The notes below the pieces were generated by a model. The model saw only the letters and a list, made by a program, of their open reading frames with translations. It did no database searches and was not told the DNA's origin. Below, piece by piece: positions 8,416-16,933 of a stretch of 64,000 bases of DNA (the first letter of the stretch is position 1; each line of letters starts with the position of its first letter). The position numbers and the translations under genes are program-made. Location: positions 186,001-250,000 of the forward strand of contig NZ_MKFI01000010.1 in NCBI RefSeq assembly GCF_001982635.1, in the 5' to 3' direction. Origin of the DNA: Bradyrhizobium mercantei. GTDB taxonomy: Bacteria; Pseudomonadota; Alphaproteobacteria; Rhizobiales; Xanthobacteraceae.

Positions 8416-8626
8416 GGCCGGGATTTGCGTCCTGCGTCTTTGAATCAATGTCTGCCGTGTCGGCATATCATGGAATCGGACGCTATTTGAGATCGTTGCC
8501 GGCGAAGCGCCGGACTTGCGCGTTTGCAGTCAACGTCGGATCATGCCGTTGCTATTCGGCGCCGGCCTGTGATTCTTGCCTGCCGGCATCGGGCCGAAGA
8601 GGGTGGGCAGCAACGCGAGGACGGCC

Positions 8627-9556
8627 ATGAGTGACCTGCTTCGCATCGCCATCGTCGGATTCGGCGAGATCGCAGGCCGGCAGCACGTGCCTGCGATCGC
8701 CAAGACGTCCGGCATCGCACTCGTCGCGGTGGTCGATCCGGCGAAGACCCCGCCGGGCCTGCCGCATTTCCGCGATCTGCAGGAATTGTTGCGCGACGGG
8801 CCGGAGATCGATGCGGTGGCGCTGTGCACGCCACCGCAAGTGCGTCATGTGCAAGCTGCCGCCGCGCTCGCTGCCGGCAAGCATGTGCTGCTGGAGAAGC
8901 CGCCGGGCTCCACGTTAAGCGAGCTCACGCCGCTGATCACGGCCGCGCACGAAGCGAGCAGGACCTTGTTCGCGACATGGCATTCGCGCTACGCGCCGGC
9001 GGTCGGGCCGGCGCGGCAATTGCTCGCGGGCCGCACGATCACCAAGGTGACCGTCATCTGGAGGGAGGATGTGCGGGTCTGGCATCCCGGCCAGGCCTGG
9101 ATCTTCGAAGCGGGCGGCTTCGGCGTGTTCGATCCCGGCATCAACGCGCTGTCGATCCTGACCGAGATCCTTCCGCATCAGGTTTGTATCAGGAACGCGA
9201 TGCTGGACTTTCCCTCCAATCGGGACGCGCCGATTGCAGCGCAAATCGAACTCACCGATCACAGCGGCTTGCCGATTCACGCCGAGTTCGATTTCCGCCA
9301 GACCGGGCCGCCGAGCTGGGACATCCTGTGCGAGACCGAGGCCGGGCCCGTGACGCTGTCGAAAGGCGGACGGCAGCTGCGCGACGGCAACAGGCTGGTG
9401 GTCGATGCCGCGGATGAGGAATATCCCGCGCTGTACCGCCGTTTCGTCGCGCTGACATCGGAGGGAAAATCTGATGTCGACCTCGCGCCCTTGCGGCTCG
9501 TCGCCGATAGCTTCATGGTGGGGCAGCGGCGCCTCGTCGAGGCGTTCGAGGACTGA
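8627..9556 (+). CDS. D-galactose (L-arabinose) 1-dehydrogenase, Gfo/Idh/MocA family
   Basis: NAD(P)-dependent sugar dehydrogenase of 309 residues, oxidising the anomeric carbon to a lactone. It has the Rossmann motif VGFGEIAGRQH, the family signature EKPP, and a block EDVRVWHPGQAWIFEAGG then GVFDPGINALSI that matches Pseudomonas fluorescens galactose dehydrogenase very closely, as does the end DVDLAPLRLVADSFMVG. I chose ATG 8627 (after GAGGA) because it starts right before the Rossmann strand. First gene of an operon with a mutarotase (2 bp gap) and a lactonase. Galactose versus arabinose cannot be separated from sequence. Confidence 0.9.
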   Translation: MSDLLRIAIVGFGEIAGRQHVPAIAKTSGIALVAVVDPAKTPPGLPHFRDLQELLRDGPEIDAVALCTPPQVRHVQAAAALAAGKHVLLEKPPGSTLSELTPLITAAHEASRTLFATWHSRYAPAVGPARQLLAGRTITKVTVIWREDVRVWHPGQAWIFEAGGFGVFDPGINALSILTEILPHQVCIRNAMLDFPSNRDAPIAAQIELTDHSGLPIHAEFDFRQTGPPSWDILCETEAGPVTLSKGGRQLRDGNRLVVDAADEEYPALYRRFVALTSEGKSDVDLAPLRLVADSFMVGQRRLVEAFED

Positions 9557-9558
9557 CA

Positions 9559-10629
9559 ATGACATCAGCCAGCATTGCTCGCGCCCCCTTCGGCAAATTG
9601 CACGACGGCACCGTGGTCGAGCGCGTGACGCTCCGTGGCGCGCACGGCTTCGAGGCCGCCATCCTTCCCTTTGGCGCCACGTTGCAGTCGCTGGTGACGC
9701 CCGATCGCGACGGGATTTGCGACGACATCGTGCTCGGCCACGACGACTTCGGTGGCTATCTCGCGCAGCGCAAGTTCTTTGGCGCGACCATCGGGCGTTA
9801 TGCCAACCGGATCGGCGGCGCGCGCTTCGTGCTCGATGGCGAGACGGTGACGCTCGACGCCAACAACGGTCCCAACGCGCTGCATGGCGGGCCGCAGGGT
9901 TTTGATCGCAAGTTGTGGCGGATCGTCGAACTATCGGATGATCCGGGGCCGACGTTGGTGCTGGAGCGCGAGAGCCCGCATGGTGAGGAAGGCTATCCGG
10001 GTAATCTCACGACGCGCGTGACCTATCTGGTGCGCAGTCCGATGGAACTCGCGGTCACCTACGAGGCGACGACCGATCGGCCGACCTGCCTCAATCTCAC
10101 CAATCACAGCTTCTTCAATCTCGACGGCGCGCGTTCGGGCACGCCAATCCTCGATCACCGGCTGACGATCGCCTCCGACCACTTCCTGGCGGTGGACGCC
10201 ACCGCGATCCCGCTACCGGGGCCGCCGCGGCCGGTCGACGGCACGCCGTTCGATTTCCGCGAGCCGGCAGCGATCGGCGCGCGGATCAGGATGAATGACG
10301 AGCAGCTGCGGCTCGGGCGCGGCTATGACCACAATTTCTGCCTGGCCTCGGGGGCCGGCCTTCGCCTTGCTGCGCGCCTCGAGGCGCCGCACAGCGGCCG
10401 CGTGATGGAGCTGTTCACCGATCAGCCGGGGTTGCAGTTCTATTCCGGCAATTTCCTCGACGGTTCGTCCGCGGGCAAGGGTGATCGGCTCTATCGCCAG
10501 TCTGATGCACTCTGTCTCGAGCCGCATGCCTGGCCGGATACGCCGAACCGGCCGGATTTCCCGTCGGCGCGGCTCGATCCCGGGCAGATCTACCGGCGCA
10601 GTATCGTCTACCGATTCTCAACCGTGTGA
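9559..10629 (+). CDS. galM: Aldose 1-epimerase (mutarotase)
   Basis: Galactose-mutarotase family protein of 356 residues. It interconverts the alpha and beta anomers so the dehydrogenase upstream gets its preferred form. Seen: GATIGRYANRIGGARF, the acid-His motif NLTNHSFFNLDG (His about 190), YDHNF, and near the C terminus GLQFYSGNFLDG and CLEPHAWPD with the catalytic Glu. It begins 2 bp after the dehydrogenase stop and ends 8 bp before the lactonase ATG. Confidence 0.92.
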   Translation: MTSASIARAPFGKLHDGTVVERVTLRGAHGFEAAILPFGATLQSLVTPDRDGICDDIVLGHDDFGGYLAQRKFFGATIGRYANRIGGARFVLDGETVTLDANNGPNALHGGPQGFDRKLWRIVELSDDPGPTLVLERESPHGEEGYPGNLTTRVTYLVRSPMELAVTYEATTDRPTCLNLTNHSFFNLDGARSGTPILDHRLTIASDHFLAVDATAIPLPGPPRPVDGTPFDFREPAAIGARIRMNDEQLRLGRGYDHNFCLASGAGLRLAARLEAPHSGRVMELFTDQPGLQFYSGNFLDGSSAGKGDRLYRQSDALCLEPHAWPDTPNRPDFPSARLDPGQIYRRSIVYRFSTV

Positions 10630-10637
10630 GTGATGCA

Positions 10638-11543
10638 ATGACCGACCGTACCGCCGAGCCGCTGATCGAGGAGGTGCCGACATCCGTGCTGTCGGCCGAG
10701 CGCTGTCATCTGGGCGAGGGCCCGACCTATGACGCGTCGACCGACACTGCCTGGTGGTTTGATATCCGGGAGCGGCGCCTGTTCGAGCATCGCTTTGCAA
10801 GCGGTCGCACCGTTATTCACGCGCTGCCGAAAATGGCGAGCGCGCTGGCGCGGATCGACGGTGAGCGACAGCTGATCCTGACCGAGGATGGACTCTATGT
10901 TCGGCAAGTCGCCGATGGCCGCCTGGAACTGTTCGCCGCGCTCGAGGCCGACAACCCGCTGACGCGCTCCAACGATGCGCGCGTGCATCCGTCGGGCACG
11001 TTCTGGCTCGGCACCATGGGGCGCCAGGCCGAGCAGGGCGCCGGCGCGATCTATGCGCTGCATCAGGGACGCATCACGCGGCTCTATCCCGGGATCACCA
11101 TCCCGAATGCGATCTGCTTCTCGCCCGCGGGCGACGTCGGCTATTTCGCCGATACCGCAACCAACGTGCTGCATCGCGTGCCGCTCGATCCAGCAACGGG
11201 ATTGCCGACCGGCGAGCCGATCGATCTGATCAGGCATCAGGGTATTGGCGGGCTCGACGGCGCGGTCGTCGACGCCGACGGGATGATCTGGAACGCGCGC
11301 TGGGGCGGCGGCCGCATCGATGTCTACGATCCCACCGGCCGGCACCTGCGCGCGCTGAAGGTGCCGGCGAGCCAGTCGAGTTGCCCGGCCTTTGTCGGCC
11401 GCGATTTCTCGCGCGTGTTCGTTACCTCGGCCTGGCAGGACATGGATGAGGCGCAGCGCGCCGCCGATCCCGGGCACGGCCAAACCTTTCTGCTCGATGC
11501 CGCGGCGCGCGGCCGTGCCGAGCCGGACGTCAAACTGTCCTGA
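10638..11543 (+). CDS. SMP-30/gluconolactonase family sugar lactonase
   Basis: Six-bladed beta-propeller lactonase of 301 residues that would hydrolyse the galactono- or arabinono-lactone made by the operon's dehydrogenase. The metal-binding pattern is visible: LGEGPTYD (Glu), RSNDARVHPSGTFWLGTMG (Asn) and GLDGAVVDADGMIWNARWGG (Asp). ATG 10638 is chosen; a GTG at 10626 that overlaps the galM stop codon is possible. No dehydratase or aldolase for the acid product is next door, so the later steps must be encoded elsewhere. Confidence 0.9.
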   Translation: MTDRTAEPLIEEVPTSVLSAERCHLGEGPTYDASTDTAWWFDIRERRLFEHRFASGRTVIHALPKMASALARIDGERQLILTEDGLYVRQVADGRLELFAALEADNPLTRSNDARVHPSGTFWLGTMGRQAEQGAGAIYALHQGRITRLYPGITIPNAICFSPAGDVGYFADTATNVLHRVPLDPATGLPTGEPIDLIRHQGIGGLDGAVVDADGMIWNARWGGGRIDVYDPTGRHLRALKVPASQSSCPAFVGRDFSRVFVTSAWQDMDEAQRAADPGHGQTFLLDAAARGRAEPDVKLS

Positions 11544-11580
11544 GCGCGGGCCCGCGGGCCGCCTTGTTGACGTGACCTGA

Positions 11581-11604
11581 ATATTTGGACGATAGTACAA
11601 ATAT
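11581..11604. promoter_or_regulatory. 24-bp pseudopalindrome covering a tetR start codon
   Basis: Arms ATATTTGGAC (11581-11590) and GTACAAATAT (11595-11604) match at 9 of 10 positions around GATA. The right arm includes the first two bases of the ATG at 11603. A repressor bound here would block its own gene, so autoregulation by the TetR protein is the simple reading. Confidence 0.6.
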
Positions 11605-12337
11605 GGTCCGCAAGCCCGCCAAGTCCCACGTAAAGCCCGACGTGAAGGCCGCCAGCACCCGCAAGCCGAACATGCGCGAGGCGATCCTCGCCGCGGCGGA
11701 GGAGTTGTTCTCGACCTACGGCTTCAACGCCGTCTCGGTGCGCGACATCGCGCAGGCCGCCGGCGCCAATCCCGGCAGCGTGACCTATCACTTCAAGACC
11801 AAGGACGGCCTGCTGCTCGAGATCTATCGGCGGCATTGCGGGCCGATGAACCGGCGGCGCTCCGAGCTGTTGGCGGCGGCACGGCGGGTGCGCGATTTGC
11901 AGGACCGGCTCGAGGCGATCGTGCGCGCCTATGTGCTGCCGGCCTTCACGTCAGGCAGCGACCTTGCCGGCGGCGGAACGCGCTTCACGCGGTTGCGTGC
12001 GATCATGTCGGCCGAGGGCAATGAGGTGGTGCGCAAGATCATCGCGCAGACCTTCGACGACACCAGCCACGCCTTCATCGACGCGATCCACGAGAGCCTG
12101 CCGCATATTCCGCGCACCGACCTGGTCTGGCGCGGCCACTTCCTGCTCGGCGCGCTCTACTACACGCTGGTGACGCCGGAGCGCGTTTCGCGCTTGTCGC
12201 GCGGCAGCGCCGACGGCACCGATGCCGGCCACGCCATCGAGGAGCTGGTGCGCGCGACCGTCGCCGCGCTGCAGGCTCCTCCGCTCGACCAGCCACGCAA
12301 GGCAGCGGGCGCGAGCCCTGGCCGGGCACTGACCTGA
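11603..12337 (+). CDS. TetR-family regulator
   Basis: TetR repressor of 244 residues. The helix-turn-helix reads MREAILAAAEELFSTYG then VSVRDIAQAAGANPGSVTYHF, with the NPGSVTYHFKTKDGLL end typical of a subgroup that controls catabolic operons. I prefer the ATG at 11603 to a TTG at 11585; the palindrome 11581-11604 overlaps it. It is followed after 19 bp by the decarboxylase-like gene and so probably heads an autoregulated three-gene operon. Effector unknown. Confidence 0.88.
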   Translation: MVRKPAKSHVKPDVKAASTRKPNMREAILAAAEELFSTYGFNAVSVRDIAQAAGANPGSVTYHFKTKDGLLLEIYRRHCGPMNRRRSELLAAARRVRDLQDRLEAIVRAYVLPAFTSGSDLAGGGTRFTRLRAIMSAEGNEVVRKIIAQTFDDTSHAFIDAIHESLPHIPRTDLVWRGHFLLGALYYTLVTPERVSRLSRGSADGTDAGHAIEELVRATVAALQAPPLDQPRKAAGASPGRALT

Positions 12338-12356
12338 CCCTGCGGAGTTCGTCGCA

Positions 12357-13226
12357 ATGGAGAAACTTCGGCTGCGCACCGTACTCGGCAATCACCCGCA
12401 CATCCAGCCGGTGAAGCGCGGTGAGCTGCGCGCGGAGCTGTTCGATCTCGACTTCACCGAGTTCACGCCGACCAACGCCGCGTTCAAGCCGATGGTGCGC
12501 GAGCAGGCCTACGACGTCTGCGAGATGGCCATCGTCACCTATCTGATGGCTCGGGCGCGCGGCAAGCCGCTGGTGCTGCTGCCGGCGGCGATGGTCGGCC
12601 GCTTCCAGCATGGCCATGCGCTTTGTCGCGCCGATCGCGGCACGCTCACGCCTGCCGGTCTCGAAGGCAAGCGGGTCGGCATCCGCTCGTTCACGACCAC
12701 GACGGGGGCATGGATGCGCGGCATCCTTGCCAATGATCATGGCGTCAACCTCGACCGCATCAACTGGGTCACGTTCGAGGATCCGCATGTCGCCGAATAT
12801 GCCGACCGCACCGAACGTGCGCCGCAGGGCAGCAGCATCATCGAGATGCTGAAGGACGGCGAACTCGACGCCGTGCTGGGTGAGACCTCGAGCGACCCGG
12901 CGCTCAGGCCGTTGTTCGCCGATCCGGCCGCAGAGGCGGCGCGCTGGTACGCGCGGCATGGCGTCGTGCCGGTCAATCACCTGGTCGTGGTGACGGAACG
13001 GCTCGCGACATCGCGGCCGGACGTGGTCCGCAGCCTCTACGATCTCCTCAAGCGCAGCAAGGCAGAGGCCGGTCCGCCCGGCATGCCTGATATGGTGCCG
13101 TTCGGCGTCGAGGCCAATCGCAAGCCGCTCGAGCTGATGATCGACTATGGCGTGCAGCAGGCGTTGATCCCGCGGCGCGTCACGGTCGACGCGCTGTTCG
13201 ACGACACAACACGGGACCTGAACTGA
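12357..13226 (+). CDS. 4,5-dihydroxyphthalate decarboxylase (Pht5)-like protein
   Basis: Protein of 289 residues with the periplasmic-binding-protein fold of the Pht5 family but without a signal peptide, so cytoplasmic. Family marks are the start LRTVLGNHPHIQPVKRG, DVCEMAIVTYLMARARGKP and GKRVGIRSFTTTTGAWMRGIL. The founder removes a carboxyl group from 4,5-dihydroxyphthalate; here no phthalate dioxygenase lies near, so the true substrate is open. It overlaps the next gene by one base (TGATG), which indicates translational coupling. Confidence 0.8.
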   Translation: MEKLRLRTVLGNHPHIQPVKRGELRAELFDLDFTEFTPTNAAFKPMVREQAYDVCEMAIVTYLMARARGKPLVLLPAAMVGRFQHGHALCRADRGTLTPAGLEGKRVGIRSFTTTTGAWMRGILANDHGVNLDRINWVTFEDPHVAEYADRTERAPQGSSIIEMLKDGELDAVLGETSSDPALRPLFADPAAEAARWYARHGVVPVNHLVVVTERLATSRPDVVRSLYDLLKRSKAEAGPPGMPDMVPFGVEANRKPLELMIDYGVQQALIPRRVTVDALFDDTTRDLN

Positions 13227-14170
13227 TGACAATCTCCAGCGATCCGCGGCAATGGCAGGTCGGCATGCTCGGCTATGGCGAGGTCGGCCGCATCCTGGCC
13301 GAAGATTTGCGCAAGCAGGGTGTGAAGGTCGCCGCCTACGATATCAAGCTTGACCGCGAACAGGGCGGCACGCTGCGCGCACACGCGGCGGAGATCAGCG
13401 TCCAACTCGTGCAATCCCATGCCGACCTCGCGGCGCGGGCTGATTTCATCATCTCGGCGGTGACGGCGAGCCAGGCGGTGCCGGTCGCCGAGGCCAGCGC
13501 GCCCGCAATCAAGAAAGGTGCCTGGTTTCTCGATTTCAACTCGGCCTCGCCCGGGGCCAAGCAGCGCGCGGCGGTCCACATCGATGGCGCCGGCGGCCGC
13601 TATGTCGAGGGCGCGGTGATGACTTCGCTGCCGCCGTACCGGATCAAGGTGCCGCTGCTGCTCGGCGGCCAGGGTGCGCGGGAGCTGGCGCCGCTCCTGG
13701 TCGCGCTCGGCTTCGCGGCCAAGGTCGCGAGCGACGAGCTCGGCGTGTCCTCGGCGGTCAAGATGTGCCGCAGCATCATGATCAAGGGGCTGGAGGCGAT
13801 GGTGATCGAGAGCTTCACCACCGCGCGCGCCTATGGCGTCGAGGATGCGGTGCTCGCCTCACTCAAGGAGACCTTTCCGGGCATCGATTGGGAGAAGCAG
13901 GGCGCCTATTTCTTCCAGCGCGTGATCGAGCACGGCCGGCGGCGCGCCGAGGAGGTGCGCGAGGTGGCCGAGACCGTGCGCGAGGCCCACCTGACGCCCT
14001 GGTCCGCGTCCGGCACCGCGGAGCGGCAGGGCTGGATCGCGGACCTTGCCGACGAGGGCGTGTTCGGGCCGAAGGGAACGCGGGACTTCGCCCGCAGCGC
14101 CGACTGGCGGACCGAGGCCGACCGGATCCTCGCGCGGATCAATACGGGATCACGCAAGGCGACAGCGTGA
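13226..14170 (+). CDS. NAD(P)-binding 6-phosphogluconate dehydrogenase-like protein with DUF1932
   Basis: Beta-hydroxyacid dehydrogenase-type protein of 314 residues. The N-terminal Rossmann domain has GMLGYGEVGRILAEDL; a helical DUF1932 domain follows from about residue 185 (SSAVKMCRSIMIKGLEAM), in which the Lys of KMCRS occupies the place of the catalytic Lys in the superfamily. It is coupled to the Pht5-like gene by a one-base overlap. A dehydrogenase acting on a hydroxyacid linked to the Pht5-like enzyme is inferred; no pathway is known to me for this pair. Confidence 0.82.
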   Translation: MTISSDPRQWQVGMLGYGEVGRILAEDLRKQGVKVAAYDIKLDREQGGTLRAHAAEISVQLVQSHADLAARADFIISAVTASQAVPVAEASAPAIKKGAWFLDFNSASPGAKQRAAVHIDGAGGRYVEGAVMTSLPPYRIKVPLLLGGQGARELAPLLVALGFAAKVASDELGVSSAVKMCRSIMIKGLEAMVIESFTTARAYGVEDAVLASLKETFPGIDWEKQGAYFFQRVIEHGRRRAEEVREVAETVREAHLTPWSASGTAERQGWIADLADEGVFGPKGTRDFARSADWRTEADRILARINTGSRKATA

Positions 14171-14195
14171 TCACAGGACCGCGTTGCGCGAGACC

Positions 14196-15668
14196 TTAGG
14201 TCGAGACCGACAGCTTGGCGATCTCGGCCGCATCAGGCAGTTTCTCGACATTCCAGCAAGCGTCCATGACGCGGCGCGCCGCCGCGGCCGGAATGATGCC
14301 ATCCGCGAGGTCGGCGAATTTGGTCTCGAGCTGCTTGTCGGTCATGGGAACCTCGACGCTGCCGATCGCGTGTTCGATGTAGCGATGCAGGGTGCGTCCG
14401 TCCTTGAGCAAGATGGTCATGTCGACCTGCGCCGGATCGATGCCCGGTGTGATCACGGGCATCACCTTGGAGCGCAGCGCGACGATGGTCGGGTCGGTCA
14501 CCGCGCGGTCGCTGAACTGCTTTTCGCCGCCGGCGCCTTCGACCAGCGCGACGGCGACCGCGTGGTAGATGCTGAACTTGCCTTCGAGGCCCTCGCGCGG
14601 CGTCTTCTTGCCGGTCAGTTCGAGCACCAGCGGGTGCACCTTGAGATCGACGCGCTCGATCTGGTCGGCCGTCAGTTTGTTCTCGTTGCGCAGCTGGATT
14701 GCGGCGTCGATCGCCGGATGCATCACGATGCCGCAAGCGAACGGCTTGTAGGTGTTGAGCGCGGCTTCATAGCGCTTGCCGAGGTCGCCGAGGATCTCGT
14801 TGTAGTCCTGCTTGGTGCTGATCGTGTTGGCCCAGCCGCGCTTGGCCTCGATCATGCTGTCAGAGGACGTGAAATTCTTCGAGGCGAGCATCGCGGCGAA
14901 GATGCCGTTTGATGCAGCCCGGCCGATATTGAAGCTCTTGTTCATCGAGCCGAAGGATTCGCGCAAGCCCACCGGCTGCGACGCGGCAAGGCCGAGCGCC
15001 CACACCATCTGCTGCTCGTTGAGGTTCAACAGCTTGCCGACCGCAGCGGCCGAACCGAACACGCCGGCGGTGCCGGTGATGTGCCAGCCGACATCGTAAT
15101 GGTTGGGATAGACCGCGTTGCCGATCCGGCATTCGGTCTCGACGCCCAGCACCAGCGCGTTGAGGAAGTCCTTGCCCGACACCGGCTGCATCTCCGACAG
15201 CGCGAGGATCGCGGACGCCACCGGGCCGGCCGGATGGATGATCGTCTTCAGATGGGTGTCGTCATAGTCGAAAATGTGGCTCGATACGCCGTTGAGGAAG
15301 GCGGCGTTCATGATGTCGAAGCGTTCGTGCCGCCCGAACAGTGAGGCCTGGGCCGGGCCCGAGAATGGCGCCAGCGCGGAGACCGCGATATCGACGGTTT
15401 GATGATGCGAGCCGCCGATTGCGACGCCGACCCAATTCAGCAGCGTGCGGACGCCTTCCTTGCGGACATTGGCCGGCAAGTCGTCGTACTTTGCCCCGAC
15501 GAGATACTGCGCCAGCTTGCGCGTCACGTCCTTTGCAGGCGCGGGCTTGTTGGGTTCGGGTTTGGCCGGCTCGGCCGGCGTCTGCGCGAGCGCCGCGGTC
15601 GTGGCGGATGCGACGAAGGGGATGGTGGCCGCAGCCTGCAGCAGCGATCGGCGGTCGGTGATCGACAT
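14196..15668 (-). CDS. MmgE/PrpD family protein with Tat-type signal peptide
   Basis: Protein of 490 residues from the MmgE/PrpD (2-methylcitrate dehydratase, cis-aconitate decarboxylase) family: GVAIGGSHHQTVD, the conserved FDYDDTH, HPAGPVASAILALSE and GWHITGTAGVFGSAAAVGKLL. Unlike the cytoplasmic members it starts with TDRRSLLQAAATIPFVAS and an Ala-rich cleavage region ending ALAQ, a twin-arginine signal, so it is probably folded in the cytoplasm and exported to the periplasm. The region about 30-45 is Pro-rich. Convergent with the DUF1932 gene, 25 bp apart. Activity not predictable. Confidence 0.85.
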   Translation of the reverse strand: MSITDRRSLLQAAATIPFVASATTAALAQTPAEPAKPEPNKPAPAKDVTRKLAQYLVGAKYDDLPANVRKEGVRTLLNWVGVAIGGSHHQTVDIAVSALAPFSGPAQASLFGRHERFDIMNAAFLNGVSSHIFDYDDTHLKTIIHPAGPVASAILALSEMQPVSGKDFLNALVLGVETECRIGNAVYPNHYDVGWHITGTAGVFGSAAAVGKLLNLNEQQMVWALGLAASQPVGLRESFGSMNKSFNIGRAASNGIFAAMLASKNFTSSDSMIEAKRGWANTISTKQDYNEILGDLGKRYEAALNTYKPFACGIVMHPAIDAAIQLRNENKLTADQIERVDLKVHPLVLELTGKKTPREGLEGKFSIYHAVAVALVEGAGGEKQFSDRAVTDPTIVALRSKVMPVITPGIDPAQVDMTILLKDGRTLHRYIEHAIGSVEVPMTDKQLETKFADLADGIIPAAAARRVMDACWNVEKLPDAAEIAKLSVST

Positions 15669-16009
15669 AGGGGGCTCCCGAAAAGCGAGATGGGTTTGGG
15701 CGGCTGGGCGAGCCGACCTTGAGCGGGCTATATCAGGCTATCTCAGGCGGGAGGAGGCGCCCGAAATGGTTGCCTGCTTCGCTCACGCGCCCGCTTGACG
15801 AATGCGGCGGAGTCGTTTCTGAAGCGCGGTTTAGACGGCGGAAGCAAGAAACCGCGCAATGCGCTATGATATGGCGCCGCTGATCGCAGGACGTAACGGT
15901 GAATCCGTCGCGTTCCCTGACGCCGCGCAATAGGCTATTGCTCGGGCCTCATTCTCGCATCAGTCCGGCTCTGGCGGAACGCGCAAACCGAAATCCTGGA
16001 GGCACTCCC
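15669..16009. other. Divergent intergenic region, 341 bp
   Basis: No gene. It should hold the promoters of the MmgE/PrpD gene (minus) and the SDR gene (plus). Seen: a direct repeat GGCTATATCA / GGCTATCTCA at about 15727-15746, close to the MmgE/PrpD start, and a long inverted repeat at 15824-15857. No convincing -35/-10 pair. Confidence 0.5.
15824..15857. promoter_or_regulatory. Inverted repeat GCGCGGTTT-N16-AAACCGCGC
   Basis: Perfect 9-bp arms at 15824-15832 and 15849-15857. Either a regulator site for the SDR gene about 150 bp downstream or an RNA hairpin in its leader. No T-run follows, so a terminator is unlikely. Confidence 0.4.
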
Positions 16010-16792
16010 ATGAAGAATTCCGGCAAGGTCGTCGCCATCACCGGCGCGGCGCGCGGCATCGGCAAGGCCTGCGCGGCGCGCTTCCTGGCCGATGGCGCCA
16101 GGGTCGTCATCTCCGATGTCGACGCTGCCGGGCTGGTCCACACCGCCCAGGAGCTCGGACATGACGATCGGCTGCGGGCGGTGGAAGCCGACGTCAGCAA
16201 GCGCGCCGACGTCGATCGCATCGTCGCGACAGCGGTCAAGGAGTTCGGCCGGCTCGATGTCATGGTCAACAATGCCGGCGTCGCGCGCAACCGCGACTTC
16301 CTCGACATCAGCGAGGCCGAGTTCGACGACGTGATGGGGATCAACCTCAAGGGCGCGTTCTTCGGCGTCCAGGCCGCGGCGCGCCAGATGATCGCGCAGG
16401 GCGGTGGCGGCGTCGTCGTCAACATGTCCTCGGTCAACGCGCTGCTCGCGATCCCCTCGCTTGCGACCTATGCGATGTCCAAGGGCGCGATGAAGCAGCT
16501 CACCTCGGTGGCCGCCGTGGCGCTGGCGCCGCACGGCATTCGCGTCGTGGCGGTCGGACCGGGCACGATCCTGACCGAGATGGTGGCGACGGCGATCTTC
16601 TCGTCGGAGGACGCGCGGCGCAGCGTGCTGTCGCGCACGCCGGCCGGCCGTTGCGGCGAGCCGAGCGAGGTCGCCTCCGTCGTGGCCTTCCTCGCCAGCG
16701 ACGACGCCTCCTACATCACCGGCCAGACCATCTATCCCGACGGCGGACGGCTGATCCTGAACTACACGGTGCCGGTCAACGAGAAGAAGTAG
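16010..16792 (+). CDS. Short-chain dehydrogenase/reductase (SDR)
   Basis: Classical SDR of 260 residues. It has the cofactor motif TGAARGIG (about 11-18), the acidic residue after the second strand (SDVDAAG) that favours NAD(H), NNAG, catalytic Ser in NMSSVNA, and YAMSKG with the catalytic Tyr and Lys. The C terminus SYITGQTIYPDGGR is typical. GGAGG lies 7 bp before the chosen ATG. It stands alone, so the substrate cannot be inferred; glucose/ribitol-type or 3-oxoacyl reductase activity are both open. Confidence 0.92.
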   Translation: MKNSGKVVAITGAARGIGKACAARFLADGARVVISDVDAAGLVHTAQELGHDDRLRAVEADVSKRADVDRIVATAVKEFGRLDVMVNNAGVARNRDFLDISEAEFDDVMGINLKGAFFGVQAAARQMIAQGGGGVVVNMSSVNALLAIPSLATYAMSKGAMKQLTSVAAVALAPHGIRVVAVGPGTILTEMVATAIFSSEDARRSVLSRTPAGRCGEPSEVASVVAFLASDDASYITGQTIYPDGGRLILNYTVPVNEKK

Positions 16793-16806
16793 GGCGCCGC
16801 CAAAAT

Positions 16807-16826
16807 ATCGAAAACAACCCCATGCA
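16807..16826. repeat. 20-bp repeat shared with 57449-57468
   Basis: An identical 20-mer beginning ATCGAAAACAACC occurs here, just after the SDR gene, and again at 57449 after the MFS gene. Both copies stand shortly downstream of a stop codon on the same strand. It is probably the conserved end of a dispersed repeat. Confidence 0.7.
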
Positions 16827-16861
16827 AAGGAGCGGTCGGCGGCCGGCGTCGACCGGGCGGC

Positions 16862-16891
16862 TTGACACGTCGGGCAACTCAGGGATATATT
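16862..16891 (+). promoter_or_regulatory. Sigma70-type promoter with no coding gene downstream
   Basis: Perfect -35 TTGACA (16862-16867), 18-bp spacer, -10 TATATT (16886-16891, five of six matches). It is one of the strongest consensus matches in the window, yet no plus-strand gene follows: transcription would enter a palindromic repeat (16934-17036) and then run antisense to the 3' end of the crotonase gene. Confidence 0.5.
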
Positions 16892-16907
16892 TCTAATATT
16901 CAGAAAT
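16889..16907. promoter_or_regulatory. Inverted repeat ATTTCT-N7-AGAAAT at the presumed start point
   Basis: Perfect 6-bp arms at 16889-16894 and 16902-16907, overlapping the -10 box and the predicted start site of the orphan promoter. This is a classical repressor position. Confidence 0.45.
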
Positions 16908-16933
16908 CGCGCGGGCGGTCCTCATTCTCACCT

